In this document: positions 4,677 through 8,788 of the stretch, in pieces | Position numbering within the stretch: position 1 is the first letter of the stretch | Layout: each line of letters opens with the position of its first letter | Assembly (NCBI GenBank): GCA_937907305.1 | Contig: CALERQ010000241.1 | Coordinates: 1-8,788, forward strand | Origin: an uncultured Clostridia bacterium | GTDB lineage: Bacteria > Bacillota > Clostridia > Oscillospirales > Ruminococcaceae | DNA length: 8,788 nucleotides | Direction of reading: 5' to 3' | Notes under the pieces: generated by a model | The model's input: the letters and a program-made list of their open reading frames with translations, nothing else | The model's database searches: none | What the model was told of the DNA's origin: nothing | Program-made: the position numbers and the translations under genes

Positions 4677-5945
4677 TTACAGCACTACCCGCAGTACAAA
4701 GCGGTCATCCGCCACCGAGAACTGGCAGTTGCCGTGCAGCTTTTCCGCCACATAGCGGATACTCTGGCTGCCAAAGCCGTGGCCTTCTTCCTTGGCCACC
4801 GGCAGGCCGTCCCGCAGCTCCGGGGCTTCGGCAAAGGTATTTTTGATGGAAATGAGCAGCTTGTTTTCCTTCATGCGCAGGTCCAGCTCGATATAGCGCT
4901 TTTCCGGCGGCAGCTTTTTGACCGCGTGGATGGCGTTTTCCAGCGCATTGGAGAGGATGGCGGTCAGATCCACCTCGGAATAGGGCAGCTCCTCCGGTAT
5001 CTGCACCGAGTATTTGAACTCAATGCCGCCGGCTTTGATCTTTTCCTCGTAGGAGGAGAGGATCAGGTTGACCACCTCATTTTTGCTGTAACACTGGGTG
5101 GCGGTATTATCGGTGGCGGTGATGACCTCGCGGATGAACTCCTGCGCCTTTTCGGTCTCGCCGTTTTCGATGTAGCCGGAAATATTGGTGAGGAAGTGGC
5201 GCATATCGTGCCGCAGGATGGAAACCTCATATTTGGAGCGTTTGATCGCCTCGATCTCCTTTTCGGACTGGGCGCGCTTCATTTCCATCAGCTGGTTGCG
5301 CAGCTCGGCTTCCCGTTTTTCCTCATACTGCTTAAAGTACATGAACAGGAACAGGATATAGGCAATGCACAGCACAAAGCCCAAAAATTCCGTTACGACC
5401 TCCCGGCCGGAATACAGCAGCGCGGTGTATACGCCGGTGATGTAATCGAACACATAGTAGACCAGGGGCATCAGGCCCAGGATGAGGATGGAACGGGTGG
5501 GCTTTTGCAGCAGCTGCGCGGCGGCATCGGAGACAAACCGTATGAGGATGACAAAGGTGATGACCGTGACGGCGGTGCGTACCGCGTAGTAAATCCACAT
5601 CTGGGGCATGGCGGCATAGGCCACCAGGCCCACCCACTTGCTGATTTGGCAGCAGAGATATGCCGTGAGCACCGAGAGGGCGGAAAGCGCCGGTTTGTAC
5701 TTATAGTAGCGGGAAAGGAACAGCACCAACGGCAGATGAATAATGAGGGGATAGATTTTTTCGGTGCCCTCGGTGCCCAGGCCCAGGTAAGCAGCGATAT
5801 AGATGATTCCCACCGCGCCGGAAAAAATGAGCAGGGTAAAGACATTGCGGCGGTTCATGCGAACGCCCAGGAAGGCTGCAGATATGTAAACGCCAAACAG
5901 AAGAGTAGTAGCGTTATGCAGCACAGCCAATATGCTTTCCAGCAT
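4677..5945 (-). CDS. AgrC-like sensor histidine kinase (GHKL, HPK10 type)
   Basis: The 422-residue protein has a hydrophobic N-terminal half (about 1-205) with several membrane helices, a charged coiled-coil linker (about 205-242) and a cytoplasmic kinase core. The phospho-acceptor is probably H246 in LRHDMRHFLTNI, the motif of AgrC/ComD-type kinases. The ATP-binding GHKL domain shows an N-box, LSNALENAIHA (331-341, N333 and N337), and a G-box, GHGFGSQSI (388-396). Such kinases usually sense secreted peptides through the membrane domain and phosphorylate a LytTR regulator, which is encoded immediately upstream here. The stop of that regulator lies 17 bases before this ATG, and AAGGG sits 6 bases from the start. 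No agrB/agrD-like peptide genes are in the window, so the signal is unknown. Confidence 0.92.
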   Translation of the reverse strand: MLESILAVLHNATTLLFGVYISAAFLGVRMNRRNVFTLLIFSGAVGIIYIAAYLGLGTEGTEKIYPLIIHLPLVLFLSRYYKYKPALSALSVLTAYLCCQISKWVGLVAYAAMPQMWIYYAVRTAVTVITFVILIRFVSDAAAQLLQKPTRSILILGLMPLVYYVFDYITGVYTALLYSGREVVTEFLGFVLCIAYILFLFMYFKQYEEKREAELRNQLMEMKRAQSEKEIEAIKRSKYEVSILRHDMRHFLTNISGYIENGETEKAQEFIREVITATDNTATQCYSKNEVVNLILSSYEEKIKAGGIEFKYSVQIPEELPYSEVDLTAILSNALENAIHAVKKLPPEKRYIELDLRMKENKLLISIKNTFAEAPELRDGLPVAKEEGHGFGSQSIRYVAEKLHGNCQFSVADDRFVLRVVL

Positions 5946-5962
5946 GGGGGTCCCTTCTTTCT

Positions 5963-6679
5963 TTATTCCTCTTGGAACATATGCGCGAAATAAGCCTCCT
6001 GAAAGGCTTTGCCGTAGCCCCTCGCGATGGGAATGCTGCGGCCGGATTTGGTAAAGATCTCGTTATTATTAAAGTGATCGACATTGGGCAGGTACACCAG
6101 GTAACTGCGGTGGCACTTGAAGAACCCACTGCTGACGGTCAGGCGTTCCTCAAAAGAGCGCAGCGGTTCGGAGGTTTCCACCACCTTATCTCCGCGCAGA
6201 TAGAATACCACCCGTTTATTCTGGGCTTCGGCGTATTCGATATCGTGGAAATAGAGCTTCTGGAAACCGAAGGAGGTCTTCAGCACCATATTTTTCGGCT
6301 CCGCCTCAAAGAGGTGGCTGCAATCCTCCAGGGCCCGCCGCAGCCGCTCGTAGGTAACGGGCTTGAGCAGGTAATCCTGTGCCCTTACTTCGTAGGATTC
6401 CAGGGCAAATTCCGGAGAGGAGGTTAAAAAGATGATCTTTACCGCGGTATCCTGCGCGCGCAGCTCCCGCGCGGTATCCATACCGTTCAGCAGCGGCATC
6501 ACAATATCCAGCAGGATGATATCCATGCGGAAGGTCGCGTTTTTGGAGATGAGCTCGTCCCCGTTATCAAAGGGATACAGCTCGGTGGGGATCCCGCTGT
6601 GATCCGACCAAATGCGGATCATCTGCATCAAGCGCTGCCGGAATTCCTTGTCATCATCACATACGCCAATGCGCAGCAT
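5963..6679 (-). CDS. LytTR-family response regulator (AgrA-like)
   Basis: The 238-residue protein has a receiver domain (about 2-122) with acidic residues D8-D10, phospho-acceptor D58 in LLDIVMP, T86 and K106 (LLKP). A LytTR DNA-binding domain follows (about 130-232) with NKRVVFYLRG and FFKCHRSYLVYLPNV, the usual LytTR hallmarks. It should be phosphorylated by the AgrC-like kinase encoded next and then bind paired direct repeats in DNA. The ATG at 6679 is chosen because AGGAGG sits 8 bases upstream; a GTG three codons earlier would overlap that site. The gene is first in its operon and divergent from the clostripain-like protease gene. The shared region holds CATTTC direct repeats that could be its sites, which would imply control of the protease and possibly of itself. 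Confidence 0.93.
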   Translation of the reverse strand: MLRIGVCDDDKEFRQRLMQMIRIWSDHSGIPTELYPFDNGDELISKNATFRMDIILLDIVMPLLNGMDTARELRAQDTAVKIIFLTSSPEFALESYEVRAQDYLLKPVTYERLRRALEDCSHLFEAEPKNMVLKTSFGFQKLYFHDIEYAEAQNKRVVFYLRGDKVVETSEPLRSFEERLTVSSGFFKCHRSYLVYLPNVDHFNNNEIFTKSGRSIPIARGYGKAFQEAYFAHMFQEE

Positions 6680-6708
6680 GCCCCTCACCTCCTCTTGTCG
6701 TTAGTCTT

Positions 6709-6737
6709 ATTCTATTTTATCCATGTCGATTTTGCAA
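6709..6737 (-). promoter_or_regulatory. Probable promoter of the LytTR/kinase operon
   Basis: On the minus strand TTGCAA (6732-6737, 4 of 6 matches) is followed after 17 bases by TAGAAT (6709-6714, 5 of 6). Transcription should start near 6702, leaving a short leader of about 22 bases that holds the AGGAGG site. The weaker -35 box leaves room for activation by a bound regulator just upstream, where the first CATTTC repeat lies. Confidence 0.6.
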
Positions 6738-6749
6738 CTATATTGCACT

Positions 6750-6796
6750 GCATTTCACACCAATTTTTTCGCATTTCGCACTTGAGCCATTTCCAC
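6750..6796 (+). promoter_or_regulatory. Three CATTTC direct repeats, candidate LytTR binding sites
   Basis: GCATTTCACAC (6750-6760) and GCATTTCGCAC (6771-6781) match at 10 of 11 bases with a period of 21 bp, two helical turns. This is the arrangement LytTR regulators typically bind. A third copy, CATTTC-CAC (6788-6796), starts 16 bp further on and covers the place where a -35 box would be for the extended -10 at 6808-6816. The sequence is not a textbook LytTR consensus, so binding by the neighbouring regulator is inferred from spacing and position. Confidence 0.5.
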
Positions 6797-6807
6797 TTGC
6801 TTTCCCA

Positions 6808-6816
6808 TGCTACAAT
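6808..6816 (+). promoter_or_regulatory. Extended -10 promoter of the protease gene
   Basis: TGCTACAAT is an extended -10 element (TG-n-TACAAT). At the 17-base spacing the -35 position (6788-6793) reads CATTTC, which does not resemble TTGACA but is exactly the third direct repeat. This is the pattern of a promoter that depends on an activator. Transcription would start near 6823, about 64 bases before the predicted start codon. Confidence 0.55.
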
Positions 6817-6886
6817 GAGGACAATTTAATAGTGTACTCTTGTCGCAATTATCCTTTTGTACCCAATCAACATGGAGGAACTACCC

Positions 6887-8788
6887 TTGAAAAAAAGAAT
6901 ACTGAGTTCTTTGCTGGCGCTTTTTTTGGTGCTGGCTTTTGGTGCGTGCGGAGAAGATATCTCCACGCCCGAACCCAACGCCGAGGCCGGCACCTGGGCT
7001 ATCTACTGGTACCTGTGCGGCAGCGACCTGGAATCGAACGGCGGCTTTGCCACCAGCGACCTGATGGAAATGATGGAGGTGGCCCTGCCCGAGAACATCC
7101 GGGTCGTCATCCAGACCGGCGGGGCCAAGACCTGGCAGAACAATGTGGTCGACGCTGATATCCTGCAGCGCTATGTGTACGACAGCAAGGGACTTACCCT
7201 GGTGGATGAGCTGCCCCCCGCCAGCATGGGCGATGCTGCCACGCTGACAGACTTCCTGCGCTACTGCAAACAGAATTACCCGGCTGAAAAGACCGCTGTT
7301 CTCTTTTGGAACCACGGGGGCGGCTCGGTAAGCGGCGCGGCCTTTGATGAACGCTACGGCTATGATTCCCTGACCCTGGATGAGATGCAGACTGCCTTTG
7401 GCCGGGTGTGGGAAGCCGATGAAAATGATCCGCCCCTGGAGTTGGTGGGCTTTGATACCTGCCTGATGGCCACGGTGGATGTGGTGGGTACTTTTACCGG
7501 TACCGCGCACTACCTGGTTGCCTCCGAGGAGGTGGAACCCGCCAACGGCTGGGACTATACCGGCTGGCTGGGCGCCCTGGCTGCCGATCCCGCCATGGAC
7601 GGTGCCGCGCTGGGCGAGGTCATCTGCGATGCCTACTACGCCGGCTGCCAGGCGGTGGGCACCCACAGCAACGCTACCCTCTCCCTGACCGATCTGACCC
7701 GCACCGGCCCGCTGCTGGAGGCCTATGAGGCCTACGGCGCCGAGGCACTGGCTGCCGCCTGCGAGGACCCTGGGTTCTTTTCCCGGTTTGCCCGCATTGC
7801 GGCGCAGAGCGAAAACTACGGCGGCAATACCCGTGAGCAGGGCTACACCAACATGGTGGACCTGGGCCACATGGCCCGGCAGAGCACCGGTCTGCTGCAA
7901 ACCGCCGGAGATGTGCTGAAGGCCCTGGAGGACTGCGTGCTGTATCGGGTCAGCGGCCCCTACCGCACCGAATCCACCGGCCTTTCCTGCTACTATTCCT
8001 ACAATGGCGACCTGAATGACCTGTACGGCTATGCCAGCGTAGGCACCGGAGAGGCATTCAAGTACTTCTACTCCTACGAGCTGACCGGCCAGCTGGATGA
8101 TGCCGGGATGGAGTATATCTCCGGCCTGAACTACGAGGAGCTGCCGCAGATACAGAGCCTGGCCACCATGGGCTGGGACGGTATGCCGCTGCAGGTGGAT
8201 GAGAACGGTGTTTCCTATCTCACCTTGGGGCCGGAAGCCGACAGCATCCTGGCCGGTATTGGCTTTTCGCTGTACTACTTCGATGAAGAAAACGATATCA
8301 TGCTGCTTTTGGGCACCGATAACGACATGAACGCCGACTGGGAAAACGGTGTCTTCTCCGATAACTTCCGCGGTGTATGGGGCGGTATTGATGGGCATAT
8401 GGTATACATGGAACTGAGCTTTGAGGGGGAGGATTATAACCTCTACTCCGTGCCGGTACTGCTGAACGGCGAGCCCTACAACCTGCAGATTGCCTATGAC
8501 TTTACCACCGAGGAGTGGAGCATTCTGGGGGCCCGTCAGGGCATTGGCGAGGCCGGTATGTCCGATAAGGAGCTGCGCCTGCTGCAGCCCGGCGATACCC
8601 TCACCACTATCTGGTATCTCTCCTCCTATTCCGGAGAGGACGGCCTGGAGGCCTATGCCGTGGAGGAGCTGACTGTGACCGAGGATACCGCCTTTGCCGA
8701 AATGGAGCTGCCGGATGGCCGCTACGGCATGGTATTTGAGATGCGCGACGCCATGGATAATTACGCCTATTCCGATAGCGTATTCTTC
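6887..8788 (+). CDS. Clostripain-family (peptidase C11) lipoprotein, 3' end missing
   Basis: The frame stays open for 634 codons to the window edge. A basic, hydrophobic signal segment ends at cysteine C21 in the lipobox-like FGAC, so the enzyme should be tethered outside the membrane. The peptidase domain begins around WAIYWYLCGSDLE (37-49). The catalytic pair is probably H143 in FWNHGGG and C192 in GFDTCLMAT, the C11 signatures. D190 aligns with the clostripain aspartate thought to bind arginine at P1, so cleavage after Arg is likely (inference). Beyond about residue 380 I recognise no domain. The start is taken as TTG at 6887, 8 bases after GGAGG. An in-frame ATG at 6872 adds five residues but has no ribosome-binding site in front. 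The long antisense frame over 6881-8398 is a shadow. Confidence 0.9.
   Translation, partial: MKKRILSSLLALFLVLAFGACGEDISTPEPNAEAGTWAIYWYLCGSDLESNGGFATSDLMEMMEVALPENIRVVIQTGGAKTWQNNVVDADILQRYVYDSKGLTLVDELPPASMGDAATLTDFLRYCKQNYPAEKTAVLFWNHGGGSVSGAAFDERYGYDSLTLDEMQTAFGRVWEADENDPPLELVGFDTCLMATVDVVGTFTGTAHYLVASEEVEPANGWDYTGWLGALAADPAMDGAALGEVICDAYYAGCQAVGTHSNATLSLTDLTRTGPLLEAYEAYGAEALAAACEDPGFFSRFARIAAQSENYGGNTREQGYTNMVDLGHMARQSTGLLQTAGDVLKALEDCVLYRVSGPYRTESTGLSCYYSYNGDLNDLYGYASVGTGEAFKYFYSYELTGQLDDAGMEYISGLNYEELPQIQSLATMGWDGMPLQVDENGVSYLTLGPEADSILAGIGFSLYYFDEENDIMLLLGTDNDMNADWENGVFSDNFRGVWGGIDGHMVYMELSFEGEDYNLYSVPVLLNGEPYNLQIAYDFTTEEWSILGARQGIGEAGMSDKELRLLQPGDTLTTIWYLSSYSGEDGLEAYAVEELTVTEDTAFAEMELPDGRYGMVFEMRDAMDNYAYSDSVFF

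Noticed and set aside
4617..5993. Plus-strand 458-codon open frame
   Set aside because: It is antisense to the sensor kinase, and starts inside the convergent terminators without a promoter or ribosome-binding site.
6881..8398. Minus-strand 505-codon open frame
   Set aside because: It is antisense to the C11 protease, whose plus-strand frame has signal peptide, catalytic motifs and strong start signals.

Overview
The window looks like chromosomal DNA of a fairly GC-rich Bacillota, most plausibly a gut clostridium of the Oscillospiraceae/Ruminococcaceae type. This is inferred from the gene families (YjdF, DUF1653, cysteine-rich KTR, AgrC/AgrA-type two-component system, clostripain-like lipoprotein), strong AGGAGG ribosome-binding sites, intrinsic terminators and -35/-10 boxes with 17-bp spacers. 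No rRNA, tRNA, CRISPR array, insertion sequence or integrase gene is visible. High GC gives long antisense shadow frames opposite most real genes.

Layout. (1) 1-130, minus: the N-terminal 43 codons of a response regulator cut by the window edge, with a possible promoter at 265-293. (2) 306-1909, minus: three tightly packed genes, a small two-helix membrane protein, a DUF4097 lipoprotein with 19-residue repeats and a YjdF-family protein. They are followed by an unusual alternating purine-pyrimidine tract and a terminator. (3) 1938-3108, minus: a TetR-family regulator, a DUF1653 protein and a cysteine-rich KTR zinc-ribbon protein in one operon, with a consensus promoter and a candidate TetR operator. 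A strong terminator overlaps the end of the KTR gene and lies directly in front of group 2, so group 2 may depend on readthrough. (4) 3150-4618, plus: an SLC6/NSS-type sodium symporter with its own promoter, a terminator-like hairpin in its leader and a terminator after its stop. (5) 4623-6737, minus: an AgrC-like sensor kinase and a LytTR response regulator in one operon, ending in a terminator that faces the transporter terminator. (6) 6750-8788, plus: a promoter region with three CATTTC direct repeats, then a clostripain-family (C11) cysteine protease made as a lipoprotein and running off the window.

The most suggestive possible circuit is groups 5 and 6. The LytTR regulator and the secreted protease are divergently transcribed from one 207-bp region. 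That region holds an 11-bp direct repeat with the 21-bp period typical of LytTR sites, plus a third copy placed exactly where the protease promoter's -35 box should be. This suggests, by inference only, that a peptide- or surface-sensing two-component system switches on a surface cysteine protease. No agrB or agrD partner gene is in the window.
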